Shown here in pieces: positions 25,959 to 35,177 of a stretch of DNA of 36,040 nucleotides. The DNA is from Brachyspira pilosicoli. GTDB lineage: Bacteria > Spirochaetota > Brachyspiria > Brachyspirales > Brachyspiraceae. The stretch spans positions 1 to 36,040 of the forward strand of contig NZ_SAXY01000053.1 in assembly GCF_008016535.1 (NCBI RefSeq). Direction: 5' to 3'. The position numbers and the translations under genes were made by a program. The notes below the pieces were generated by a model that was not told where the DNA came from, searched no databases, and was given only the letters and a program-made list of their open reading frames with translations. Positions within the stretch are counted from its first letter, which is position 1; each line of letters opens with the position of its first letter.

Positions 25959-26534
25959 ATGCTTTATATAGCTTCTATTATATTAGCTTTATTCTTATTC
26001 ATAATCATTTTTACTGTAAAAGTAAACATATTAATATATATAGCCGTAGCCTTATTTATAATTCATATAATACTTACAAAATCTTTATATAAAACTATAA
26101 AAAGGCTATTGCATCTTATACCATATTTTTTAGCTGTATTTATTATTCAAGGGTTAAACTCAAGAGGAGAATATTATAATATATTAGGCATCTACATAGA
26201 TAAAGTAGGGGCTAATTTTACAATAATATATTTTATTAGAATATTAAGTTTATTATATTTCTTATCTATATTTTTTATTATTATAAAGAAAATTAAAATA
26301 CCTAATGGAATAATCTTTGATGAAATGATAAGAATTAATATATTTATGAATATAGTAAAAAAATCATTTTTTTTAGAGTTTAATAAAATAAAAGATAAAA
26401 ATAAAACCTTCAAAGAAAAAATAAATTTAGTAAAAAAATTACTAGAAAATGTGTATAAAGACTCTTTTAAGCTATACCCATACGATAGATTTATCAATAA
26501 TTACAGAAAATCTCAAAATATAAAAACTTACTGA
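25959..26534 (+). CDS. Multi-pass membrane protein of unknown function
   Basis: 191 residues with about four transmembrane segments in residues 1-110, followed by a charged helical tail. The start lies one base after the efp stop, so it depends on the efp transcript. The membrane part with RI(L)SLLYFLSIFF bears a faint resemblance to EcfT/CbiQ-like transmembrane proteins; I do not rely on it. It converges with, and overlaps by 7 bp, the next gene. Confidence 0.6.
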   Translation: MLYIASIILALFLFIIIFTVKVNILIYIAVALFIIHIILTKSLYKTIKRLLHLIPYFLAVFIIQGLNSRGEYYNILGIYIDKVGANFTIIYFIRILSLLYFLSIFFIIIKKIKIPNGIIFDEMIRINIFMNIVKKSFFLEFNKIKDKNKTFKEKINLVKKLLENVYKDSFKLYPYDRFINNYRKSQNIKTY

Positions 26535-26890
26535 TATCCAAATAAAAATTGAGTACATTTACTGCATAAATAATTCTTAATCAAAACAGCTATAACAATA
26601 GTGTCTTCTCTGTTTTCAGTCATAAATATGCCGTTAGCACTTTTATAATATTTATATTTTAATATTTTATTTCTGCCGTCTTTCAATTCCACATTAATAA
26701 AAATATAGTTCTCTTTAAAATTATTGTTTACCATATTCTTATATTTAGGCTTTATTCTAATATGCAAACTAGATATAGAGTGCACATTAATAGTTATTGT
26801 ATTATCATTGATGTTAAAATAGGCTTCAAATATATGATAATAATCTGTATCGCCTTCAATGCATCTTGGAGGTACTATTGCATATATCAT
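26528..26890 (-). CDS. Hypothetical protein
   Basis: 120 residues, no signal peptide or membrane segment. Beta-rich central part (FNINDNTITINVHSIS, IFINVELKDGRNKI) and a C-terminal pair of cysteines (YLCSKCTQF) are all that stands out. Not recognised. The stop lies inside the 3' end of the converging membrane-protein gene. Confidence 0.5.
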   Translation of the reverse strand: MIYAIVPPRCIEGDTDYYHIFEAYFNINDNTITINVHSISSLHIRIKPKYKNMVNNNFKENYIFINVELKDGRNKILKYKYYKSANGIFMTENREDTIVIAVLIKNYLCSKCTQFLFGYQ

Positions 26891-27083
26891 ATAAAAATTC
26901 CTTATATGTAATATTGTTTTAATAATTATTATTTTATATTTTTATAAAATTATGTGAACAATATATAGTTCATGTTTTATATAATTTCATATTAAAAACA
27001 CTAAAAGTTTGAAAACAAATTATTTATAATATATACTAGAATAATAATTAAGCACTTAAAGCATATTAAAAAAAGAGAATAAA

Positions 27084-28184
27084 ATGTCAAATAATAATAA
27101 TCAACATCAAAAGCCATTAATGGAAGAGCTTTATAAAGAAGAATTAGAAATATTAAAAAGCAAAGATAAAAATCTAAAGCCAAAAAATTGGGAATTATCC
27201 CCTCAAGCTGTGAGAGATTTTATACTAGGCAAAGAGTTTGAAGACGGAAGCGTTATTAAAAAAAAGTTTTACGGAGACGATGCTTTAGTTGAAAGGGCAA
27301 TAATTACATTAGCAGGCAACAGAGGTTTAATGCTTGTAGGAGAGCCAGGAACTGCAAAAACAATGCTTAGTGAACTTTTATCTGCAGCTATAAGCGGAAA
27401 CAGCACAATCACAATACAGGGAACTGCTGGAACTAACGAAGATAATATAAAATATTCTTGGAACTATGCTTTACTTTTTGCAAAAGGTCCTGTTGATGAA
27501 GCATTAATACCTTCTCCCATTTATACAGGTATGAGCGGCGGATTTATAACAAGATTTGAAGAGATTACAAGATGCCCTATTGAAATACAGGACTCTTTAA
27601 TAAGCATATTAAGCGATAAAATAATGAATATACCAGAGCAAAACAAAGTATTATTTGCAAATGCTGGTTTTAATATAATAGCTACAGCAAACACAAGAGA
27701 TAAGGGTATTAATGAGATGAGCAGTGCATTAAAGAGAAGATTTAATTTTGAAACTGTTGATCCTATAAAGGATATAAAATTAGAATCTGAAATAATAACT
27801 AATCAATGCGAGAGTTTATTTGAACTTGCCAACATTGATATGAATATAGATTATGATGTAGTTAATGTACTTGCCACTACTTTTAATGAACTTAGAAACG
27901 GAATAAGCGAAGATAATACAAAACTTCAGGAGCTTAATTCTATAATGAGTACGGCTGAGGCAGTGTCAGTATATTATCAGTCGGCACTTCATTCCTATTA
28001 TTATGCCGATGGAAATATCAATATGTCTACAGTAGTAGAAAATCTTATTGGAAGCGTTGCAAAAGAAAACAAAGATGATATATCAAAACTTAGGCACTAT
28101 TTTAATAATGCTGTAAAAATAAAGGCGCAAAAACTCGGCCGCAGATGGCAGGAATATTATGAGAGCAGAAATATTATAAAATAA
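27084..28184 (+). CDS. MoxR-like AAA+ ATPase
   Basis: 366 residues. Walker A GEPGTAKT at 86-93; a Walker B-like stretch FITRFEEITR (about 154-163); sensor ATANTRD (200-206) and arginine finger LKRRF (216-220). The pattern FE-EITR-CP and ALKRRFNFETV fits the MoxR-type AAA family often encoded with a von Willebrand A protein, as a chaperone that loads metal or assembles complexes. No such partner is in the window. Start chosen after AAAAAGAGAATAAA. Confidence 0.88.
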   Translation: MSNNNNQHQKPLMEELYKEELEILKSKDKNLKPKNWELSPQAVRDFILGKEFEDGSVIKKKFYGDDALVERAIITLAGNRGLMLVGEPGTAKTMLSELLSAAISGNSTITIQGTAGTNEDNIKYSWNYALLFAKGPVDEALIPSPIYTGMSGGFITRFEEITRCPIEIQDSLISILSDKIMNIPEQNKVLFANAGFNIIATANTRDKGINEMSSALKRRFNFETVDPIKDIKLESEIITNQCESLFELANIDMNIDYDVVNVLATTFNELRNGISEDNTKLQELNSIMSTAEAVSVYYQSALHSYYYADGNINMSTVVENLIGSVAKENKDDISKLRHYFNNAVKIKAQKLGRRWQEYYESRNIIK

Positions 28185-28224
28185 TTGAGTTTATATATAA
28201 AACTATATTCTAATCTTTTATTTT

Positions 28225-28341
28225 AGGCTTTTAGATGATGATTACACTATAATAGAAAATATAGCAAAAAAAAATAATACTACAGTAAATAAATATATTC
28301 AAAATTTAGTTATAAAAAAAATAAAAGAAAATATTATATAA
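28225..28341 (+). pseudogene. C-terminal remnant of a small ribbon-helix-helix/antitoxin-like protein
   Basis: In-frame 38 codons to a stop, no start codon upstream. RLLDDDYTIIENIAKKNN then TTVNKYIQNLVIKKI has the shape of the helix end of an Arc/MetJ or CopG-type antitoxin. The 5' part is gone. The identification rests on the short pattern alone. Confidence 0.4.
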
Positions 28342-28375
28342 AAAAGTCAATATTTGATTTCAAGAATAATATTTT

Positions 28376-29659
28376 TTATTCTTTTTGTATAAGAACACGT
28401 GACCATTGAGCTTTTTTATTTATTAATGGAATATATTGTTTTTCATTTAATATTTTATATCCTTTTTCTAATATTCCGTTTAATATAGGTCTTGCAGATA
28501 CAGCAAAAGGCATATCATAATTATTTGGGATAAAATTATTATCAACTATTAATATTCCGTTATCATCATATTTTTTATATTTCTCTGGTATCTCTTCTAA
28601 TGGAACAATTTTAAAATTTTTAGCTTTTGGTCTATTTATAACTTTTATATTCGTAAACCAATGCCCTGCGGCTCTTGTAAGTTCTCTTTTTGGAGTGAGA
28701 TACCAGTCTATACTATTATATCCAGACCAGACTTTTTTATTTATAAAATATGGAAGATAAGCCGTATTTAAAACATTAACAATATTAGAAATAATCAAAA
28801 ACTTTTTGCCGCTCCCTATAACTATATTCCAATAGTCTATAGCCCTTGAAAAAGGCGGATTAGTACAAACTATATCTGCTTCTTCTTTTAATATTTTTAA
28901 TGATAAATCATCATCAAAAGAGCCTGTATATCCTTTAGGTGTTTCTATAATTTCATTAACTCCGTCTTTAGTAAATATATATCCTTTAGCTCCTGCATTA
29001 AACAAATCCATCTGACCGCTGTAATGCGTACATATTAATTTTTTTAATTTTAACCGCATAAAATTTTTAATAAAATAAAGAGCAAAAGCAGATGTATCTT
29101 TTTCTGTTCTGCTTTCGCCTACGGCATCATCGCAGTTGCAAAATACGCACTTATTTTCCCAAATATCTATTGGGTACATTTCTACTTCTTTTCCTACATC
29201 TTCATAACGAGTGTAAAACTCATCATTATCTATGCGTTTAGCCTTTGTCATAATGTTTTCACGAGTTAATCCTCTTTCTTTGAGTGTTGGGGTTGTTTTC
29301 TTTACTATTTTTACAACTGTCTTTTTTTCTGCAGGCTTTATATATATTTCTTTTACAAATAAATCATGCGATTTAATAAAATCTATATACATATCAAACA
29401 AAGCATTATTATAAAAATAAATCTCTTTGCTTTTCTGTTCTCTTAAATGAGGAAACTGATTTTTTATGTCATTTTCTACTTGACGCATATTTTTTACTTC
29501 GCATGTGAAAATATAAGAATAAATATTGTCTTTTGATTTTCCTGTAGTATTATTATATTCTTTTAATCTTCTTTCAAGATTGTCTGTAATACCAATTTTA
29601 CATTTTGTTTGTTCTAAAGATGATTGTACTATATAAACATATTCTTTTTTGCTTGCCAT
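28376..29659 (-). CDS. Fusion of a GIY-YIG/T5orf172-like nuclease and an EcoRI-type adenine methyltransferase
   Basis: 427 residues from the ATG at 29659, which has AGGA 8 nt upstream; the frame extends 19 codons further without a ribosome site. Residues 7-80 form a GIY-YIG-like domain: VYIV, CKIGIT, NLERRL (Arg30/31) and a Glu at 62 (RQVENDI). Residues 145-427 match the EcoRI methylase family: DEFYTRYEDV, CVFCNCDD, KKLICTHYSG, catalytic NPPF (267-270). So one chain carries a putative nuclease and a DNA adenine methyltransferase. No separate restriction enzyme is adjacent. Function could be restriction-modification or regulation. It lies on the opposite strand to its neighbours. Confidence 0.75.
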   Translation of the reverse strand: MASKKEYVYIVQSSLEQTKCKIGITDNLERRLKEYNNTTGKSKDNIYSYIFTCEVKNMRQVENDIKNQFPHLREQKSKEIYFYNNALFDMYIDFIKSHDLFVKEIYIKPAEKKTVVKIVKKTTPTLKERGLTRENIMTKAKRIDNDEFYTRYEDVGKEVEMYPIDIWENKCVFCNCDDAVGESRTEKDTSAFALYFIKNFMRLKLKKLICTHYSGQMDLFNAGAKGYIFTKDGVNEIIETPKGYTGSFDDDLSLKILKEEADIVCTNPPFSRAIDYWNIVIGSGKKFLIISNIVNVLNTAYLPYFINKKVWSGYNSIDWYLTPKRELTRAAGHWFTNIKVINRPKAKNFKIVPLEEIPEKYKKYDDNGILIVDNNFIPNNYDMPFAVSARPILNGILEKGYKILNEKQYIPLINKKAQWSRVLIQKE

Positions 29660-29880
29660 AAAATTATCCTGCAATATGAATAAATATATTCTAATAAAAT
29701 ATATATTAAATTTCAAGTTAAAATTAAATTACTATATTTATAAAACTGACAATATATTTCCCTGATTTTTAATATAGCGAATATTCACTATACACAAAAA
29801 ATAATATTTAATTTAAACAATAAACATACTTTTTCCGAGAATTAATGCAGTAAAATTAATTTTTATTATGATGAGTAAAT

Positions 29881-31032
29881 ATGGCTATAATAGAGTTTAA
29901 ATTACCAACAAAAATAAAATTCGGCATTGATTCTATAGAATGTCTTCATGACACCATCAAGCAATATGGCGGAAGAGTTGTTATTGTAACAGATGGTAAC
30001 TCTTTTAATCAGATAGGTGTCATAGATAGAATAGTAAGTAAATTAGAAGATAATTTAATGAATGTTATGGTTTATTCTAAAGTTAATTCAAACTCTAATA
30101 GTGATGAATCAGATATTATAGCCAATTTAGTAAGATACAGCAAAGCAGAATGCATAGTTGCTATAGGAGGGTTCAAAGTTCAAAATATAGCTAAAGGGGC
30201 TTCGGTTGTAGTTACTAACAGCGGGGAAGCTTCAGATTATGTATCTGGTCAAAGTGTATATCATAAACCATTTCCATTAATATCAGTACCAACAATACTT
30301 GGTTCTTTATCAGAGATTACTACTGGAATGTATTTGGTAGATAAATATGATGGAATATGCAAAGAATCTACAGATAACAATATATATGTAAGCGACTCTA
30401 TAATAGACCCTTCATTATACACAACAGTGCCTGTAAAATATTCTATAAGCAGTGCTTTAAGTGTATTTGCTATGGCTTTTGATTTGTATATGAGCACTAC
30501 TTTAAATGAAATTAATGCTCCTATTATTAAAAATGCTATGAGTATGAGTATAAAGGGACTAGGCAAACTTATATTAGACAGCTCAAATGTGGATAATATA
30601 TCAAATATAGCTATGGCTAATATGATGTGTGCTATGGCTGGATCTAATGCTGCTCTTGGCACTTCAAGGGCTTTATCTATTGCAATAAATAATATGTATT
30701 CTGTTAATAAATCAATTATTGCCTCAATGCTTCTTCCGCATATTATGGAATATTATATACCTGTTGTGCCTGATAAATACACTATACTTGCAGATTTTAT
30801 TAATGGAGTTGACCCTGAAATGACTCCTTTTGAAATAGCAAGCCAAAGCGGTGAATATATTAAAAAACTTCTTCATGACTTAAATCTTCCTAGAAGACTT
30901 AATGAAATAAATATAGACAGAAGTAAATTTAATAATGTTGCAGATATAGCTTTAACATATAGCGGTATGGACAAACTTCCTAAAGCTATGACTCATGATG
31001 CTATTACTACAATACTAGATCAAGCTTATTAA
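29881..31032 (+). CDS. Iron-containing alcohol dehydrogenase homologue lacking metal ligands (pseudoenzyme)
   Basis: 383 residues, full length for the family. The N-terminal Rossmann part (KFGIDSIECL, VVIVTDGN) and helical C-terminal part (LLPHIMEYY, LPRRLNEI) are clear. The usual GGGS nucleotide motif is GGFK (96-99). The four metal ligands (Asp, His, His, His) align with S191, V195, R263 and K277, so no Fe/Zn site is left. The reading frame is intact and not decayed. It may have a structural or binding role; the related glycerol dehydrogenase chemistry is unlikely. Confidence 0.8.
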   Translation: MAIIEFKLPTKIKFGIDSIECLHDTIKQYGGRVVIVTDGNSFNQIGVIDRIVSKLEDNLMNVMVYSKVNSNSNSDESDIIANLVRYSKAECIVAIGGFKVQNIAKGASVVVTNSGEASDYVSGQSVYHKPFPLISVPTILGSLSEITTGMYLVDKYDGICKESTDNNIYVSDSIIDPSLYTTVPVKYSISSALSVFAMAFDLYMSTTLNEINAPIIKNAMSMSIKGLGKLILDSSNVDNISNIAMANMMCAMAGSNAALGTSRALSIAINNMYSVNKSIIASMLLPHIMEYYIPVVPDKYTILADFINGVDPEMTPFEIASQSGEYIKKLLHDLNLPRRLNEINIDRSKFNNVADIALTYSGMDKLPKAMTHDAITTILDQAY

Positions 31033-31051
31033 AAATCAAATAATAGAAATT

Positions 31052-31942
31052 TTAATCATCGCTCTTTGGTGAATATTTATGCGGGTGTTTATGAAGATAG
31101 TCTATTAATTTTTTATTGGGCTTATAATTATTTACAGAAGGAAGCGTTTTATAATTTAAAAGCGTAGTATTATATTTTTCAGCATATTTATTGTACGCCA
31201 AACATAATAAATATTCCAAATTAACAGTATCAAGCAAATTATAATGTATGAGAGAATCTATTGCTGTTTCATCTTTAGTGTCTAAATAATAATTCCAAAG
31301 CAAAACGGCTGTATAACCATTCACACCAAGCATATCATCGCCCCTATCAATGCCAACATCCTGCTCTATTTTTTTTAATCCGCCGGTATATCCTAAATCC
31401 TTTAACACAAAACGTAAATCTATCTGAGCACATTTTATTTTTGTATTAAAGTATCTCTCCAAAAACGGTATATCAAAACAAGAGCCATTAAAGGTAACAA
31501 CTATAGAATAATTTTTTATATAATCTAAAAAATCTCTTTCATTTCTGCCATGAACAAATACCTGCATATCCTTTCCGTCATAACACCCTATCACTGTAAC
31601 ATAAGACTTTGCAGGCTTCATACCTGTAGTTTCTATATCTAAAAAAACAATCTTATCCATAAACATAGGATAAAGCCTATAAAGTATTTGATTAGGAAAC
31701 TTCTTTAAAAAATAATCATAATTTTTTGATTTCAAATTATATATAGATTTTGGAAGTTCATCTTTTAAAGCTTCTCTTATAGAATTAGGCATTGCATAAT
31801 AATTAATATTTTTTAATGCACTTTGCCAATCTCTCAAACCCTCTTCCCAAAGTAGGGCTTCTTTTTTAGGACCTATACCGCTTATATGCTGATATGTCTT
31901 TGTAATCAAATCTATATTATTTTCTTTTCCATTTAACGCCAT
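31052..31942 (-). CDS. RNase H-fold exonuclease, YprB-like
   Basis: 296 residues. N-terminal helical part with a HhH-like HISGIGPKKEALLWEEG (17-33). The exonuclease core has acidic motifs VFLDIETTG, VTFNGSCFDIPFLE and a late YNLLDTVNLEYL, the DEDD pattern of the YprB/RNase_H_2 family, which probably trims nucleic acids 3'-5'. The start lies 26 bp inside the end of cysS, so the two are translationally linked. Substrate unknown. Confidence 0.85.
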   Translation of the reverse strand: MALNGKENNIDLITKTYQHISGIGPKKEALLWEEGLRDWQSALKNINYYAMPNSIREALKDELPKSIYNLKSKNYDYFLKKFPNQILYRLYPMFMDKIVFLDIETTGMKPAKSYVTVIGCYDGKDMQVFVHGRNERDFLDYIKNYSIVVTFNGSCFDIPFLERYFNTKIKCAQIDLRFVLKDLGYTGGLKKIEQDVGIDRGDDMLGVNGYTAVLLWNYYLDTKDETAIDSLIHYNLLDTVNLEYLLCLAYNKYAEKYNTTLLNYKTLPSVNNYKPNKKLIDYLHKHPHKYSPKSDD

Positions 31943-33326
31943 TTGGTGTATCCATTATCTCTATTCCCATACTATTAAGCTCATCTCTTATCTCATCGGC
32001 TCTTTTATAATTCTTCTCTTTTTTTGCTAAAGTACGTTCTTCTATGAGTTTATTTATTTTCTCTTCATCTTCGCTTTCTATTTCTTTTTCGCCTTTCATA
32101 TTAAAACAGTTTATTATATTATTTACTCTCTCTATAAATTTTATTATAGCATCTCTTGAACTAACATTAATAGAATCAAAAGAAATATTTATACTCTTTA
32201 TAAAACTAAAAAATACTCCCAAAGCCTCAGAAACATTCAAATCATCATAAATAGATTCAAAGAAATTTTTATTAGCCTCTTCAAGTTCTTTCATTACAGC
32301 ACTGTCATCAGCATCAGTTTTAACAACATCTTTAAGTCTAAATATAAGGTCATTAACTCTGTCTATTGCACTTTGAGATTGATTGATTCCTTCTATAGTA
32401 AAGTTTAATTGCTTTCTATAATGAGAGTTCATAAGTGAATATCTTATAGCCTCAGCAGATAAACCTTTATTAAGCAAATCTCTAAGAGTATAAAAATTAC
32501 CTTTAGACTTTGACATCTTCTCACCATCAACAATTAAATGCTCGCAGTGAAGCCAATAGTTAACAAACTTCTCATTAAAAGCAGCCTCATTTTGTGCTAT
32601 TTCATTTTCATGATGAGGGAATTTATTATCAACTCCTCCAGTATGTATATCAAAATGCTTGCCTAAATATTTGCAGCTCATAGCAGAACATTCTATATGC
32701 CATCCCGGTCTGCCCTTTCCAAAAGGTGAATCCCAATAAACATCCCCATCTTCTTCTGTATATGCCTTCCAAAGTACAAAGTCGCTTGCATTTTCTTTAT
32801 CATATTCATCGCTTGAAACTCTTCCTGAAGCACCCTCTTTTAATTCCTGCTTATCAAGATTAGCTAATTCACCATACTCTGGAAATGTGCTTATCTTAAA
32901 ATATATAGAACCGTCTGCCTCATAAGTATGACCATTTTTTTCTAGAAGTTTTATTATATCTATCATCTCTTTTATATGTTCTGTAGCAGAAGGGTTTACT
33001 GTTGCGGGCTTTATTCTTAAAGTTTTTATATCTTCAAAAAATGCATCTTTATATTTTTTTGTGTATTCATTCAATGATATATGATTCTCTTTTGAATTTT
33101 TTATAGTTTTATCATCAACATCCGTTAAGTTCATTACTAGTTTTACATTGTATCCGTAATCTTCCAAAACTCTTCTCACCAAATCACTGAATATATAAGC
33201 CCTAAAATTACCAATATGTGCATAATTATAAACAGTAGGTCCGCAAGAATACATTCCTACTTCTTTTTCATTCATAGGTTTAAACTCTTCTTTTTGCCTA
33301 GTTAATGAATTATAAAACTTAATCAT
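31917..33326 (-). CDS. cysS: Cysteinyl-tRNA synthetase
   Basis: 469 residues. Class I synthetase signatures HIGN (in YNYAHIGNFR) and KMSKS (GEKMSKSKGN) are present, plus zinc-site cysteines in YSCGPTVYN and WHIECSAMSCKYLG and the KRADEIRDEL motif near the C-terminus. Complete. It charges tRNA-Cys. It precedes the YprB-like exonuclease gene in one transcript. Confidence 0.97.
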   Translation of the reverse strand: MIKFYNSLTRQKEEFKPMNEKEVGMYSCGPTVYNYAHIGNFRAYIFSDLVRRVLEDYGYNVKLVMNLTDVDDKTIKNSKENHISLNEYTKKYKDAFFEDIKTLRIKPATVNPSATEHIKEMIDIIKLLEKNGHTYEADGSIYFKISTFPEYGELANLDKQELKEGASGRVSSDEYDKENASDFVLWKAYTEEDGDVYWDSPFGKGRPGWHIECSAMSCKYLGKHFDIHTGGVDNKFPHHENEIAQNEAAFNEKFVNYWLHCEHLIVDGEKMSKSKGNFYTLRDLLNKGLSAEAIRYSLMNSHYRKQLNFTIEGINQSQSAIDRVNDLIFRLKDVVKTDADDSAVMKELEEANKNFFESIYDDLNVSEALGVFFSFIKSINISFDSINVSSRDAIIKFIERVNNIINCFNMKGEKEIESEDEEKINKLIEERTLAKKEKNYKRADEIRDELNSMGIEIMDTPNGVKWKRK

Positions 33327-33420
33327 AAAACTATTTCCTTAATAATAATTACATTCAATAAAATATTTTTAACATTTTACTTAAAAGAGTCTATTTGTCA
33401 AGGTTTTTAAAAGTTATTTT

Positions 33421-34243
33421 TGTTTAGGAGTATGAGATATTGGACATTTTTTAGTATAAAAAAAGCAGTATCCTTGTTATAATATTTTGATATAGAAAAT
33501 AAATAAAGGATACTACTATGAAAAAAGATTATAGCACAGAATTTAAATTATTTATAGTGGATGAAGCATTAAAAACTAAAAATATTAAAAGATTTTTAAA
33601 GATAGAAAAAATAAATAAATCCACTTTTTATACTTGGCTTAAAAAATATAAAAATAATGGAACAGTTGCTAATTTTAGTACTAAGCCAAAAACTTCTCCA
33701 AACATCTTTAATAATCAAGAAGCTATTAATTTAATTATTGAACTCTATACTAAAGAATATCGAGGTAAGCATTATATTAAAGCATATTTAAATCGTAAAG
33801 GCATTAAGATAGGGGTTACAGCTATAGAGAATGTACTAAAAAGAAATAATCTTTGGAGATACAAAATAAAAAAGAAAAAGAAGCGATATGATAAACGAAA
33901 ATTTGTCTCTAAAATACAAAAAGAAGGCAAAATAGTTCAAATAGACACTAAATATATCAAATTAGGCAGAAAAAGAGTTTATCAATTTACTGCTGTCGAT
34001 TTAGCTACTCGCTATAGTTGGAGGCAAATCTATGAGGATAAAACACCTTCTAGTGCTTTATCTTTCTTAAAATATGTCTTAAAAACTTCACCTTTTAAGA
34101 TACAGGCTATACAAACTGCGACCGAAGGAAGTGCCTGTGGCAACAATGGTATGGAATATACTTATCGCTGTATTAATACCTCTAAAATCAATATTTTTGA
34201 TGAATACTGCTTAAAAAATAAATTAGAGAGAAGATATATTCCT
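33421..34243 (+). mobile_element. Broken IS copy 3
   Basis: Left end TGTTTAGGAGTATGAGATAT as in copy 1. Homology to copy 1 ends at 34243 (after ...RRYIP), where unrelated sequence begins, so the right part, including the last catalytic Glu, is missing. Confidence 0.85.
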
Positions 34244-34288
34244 AATAGCATCGCCTTGAATACCGTTACTTCGTCCTTCTTCCGATAA
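33518..34288 (+). pseudogene. IS transposase copy 3, in-frame insert and truncated
   Basis: 256 codons. Nearly identical to copy 1 up to 34243 apart from scattered substitutions and an extra 24 bp at about 34118-34141. The insert replaces the catalytic stretch QTDNG with QTATEGSACGNNG, removing the second catalytic Asp. The final 15 codons are unrelated. The protein would be inactive twice over. Confidence 0.9.
34118..34141 (+). repeat. Short hairpin insert, copy D (inside transposase)
   Basis: 24 bp absent from copy 1: GCGACCGAAGGAAGTGCC then TGTGGC, with stem TGCC/GGCA and loop TGT. Same core as copy A at 14610. Confidence 0.85.
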
Positions 34289-34396
34289 TAAACCAAATGT
34301 TAACAACTGATAGTCTTCAAATAGATTATTAAAATATATTAAAGAACATTTTTTATGTATATTAGCATGAGAGAAAATCAAGTCAAGGCAAAAACT
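34244..34396 (-). pseudogene. Coding remnant of unknown origin
   Basis: On the minus strand 51 codons are open between a TAA and the IS junction, including LIYFNNLFEDYQLLTFG and LLSEEGRSNGIQGDAI. It looks like coding sequence and has more GC than its neighbours, but I do not recognise the protein. Both ends are broken. Confidence 0.35.
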
Positions 34397-34501
34397 TTAA
34401 TATATTTTATTTTATTCTATAAAGATAGCCTTATAAAAATGTAATTACTATTACTTATTGTGTAATTAATTTAGTAAAGTTATTTGCAGGAGTTTTGCGA
34501 T

Positions 34502-35095
34502 TTATTTGTTGTGGTTATCACCATCAATTACAATTCCCTGACGGTTGTTAATTGGGCATAGATTCAAATCCGAAAACTCAGTCATTATTTTCTCGGTAAC
34601 TTTCTTAAATGGTGCTGTAAGATAATGCGGAAGAACATAGAAATCAATCAAATCAAGCCCTGCATCATCTTCTTGTGAGTAGTCCTCTGGCTTTTCATAC
34701 ATTTGCTCGATATATTGGATGCTTGGAGCACATATAATTGCGCCTGCCGACTCGCCGATCATCAATTTTCCATTTGCCAATTCCTTTTTCAGCAGCCCAT
34801 CAGTTCCCGTTTTACGGAGCTGGTCCATAAGAAAGAAAGAATTTCCGCCGGTAAAATATATCACATCTGCTTCTTCAAAAACAGACTGTATCGTTGAATA
34901 AGCCTCCGTTGAAATATCAATTTCAGTTACGATTGCTCCCAACTTTTTGAATAATTTTCGAGCCGAGCCGACATAACCGGTGTAGCCTTCACGCAGTGAA
35001 GCTGTTGGAATAAATGCGACTTTCTTATTTTCAATTTCTTCCTTTATCAGACTTCCTACACTTGAAAAGTGCGAACATAAAAATAGTTTCATCAA
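34502..35095 (-). CDS. Peptidase E-like (family S51) protein
   Basis: 197 residues. KVAFIPTAS, IYFTGGNSFFLMDQLR and the nucleophile motif IGESAGAIIC (Ser in GESAGA) are signatures of dipeptidase E/type 1 glutamine-amidotransferase-like S51 enzymes. The late HY...PINNRQGIVIDG part fits too, but the protein ends soon after (DGDNHNK), perhaps a few residues short. The DNA is visibly richer in GC than its surroundings, with codons such as GCG, GTC and CGG, so recent transfer, perhaps from a Firmicute, is likely. Shine-Dalgarno AGGAG precedes the double ATG. Confidence 0.8.
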   Translation of the reverse strand: MMKLFLCSHFSSVGSLIKEEIENKKVAFIPTASLREGYTGYVGSARKLFKKLGAIVTEIDISTEAYSTIQSVFEEADVIYFTGGNSFFLMDQLRKTGTDGLLKKELANGKLMIGESAGAIICAPSIQYIEQMYEKPEDYSQEDDAGLDLIDFYVLPHYLTAPFKKVTEKIMTEFSDLNLCPINNRQGIVIDGDNHNK

Positions 35096-35177
35096 TATTC
35101 TCCTTTATAAATTGCGATTTGTTGCTCAATTTCGTATTCAAATTATAACATAAAACTTGTAGGGCTGTCCTAGATAA

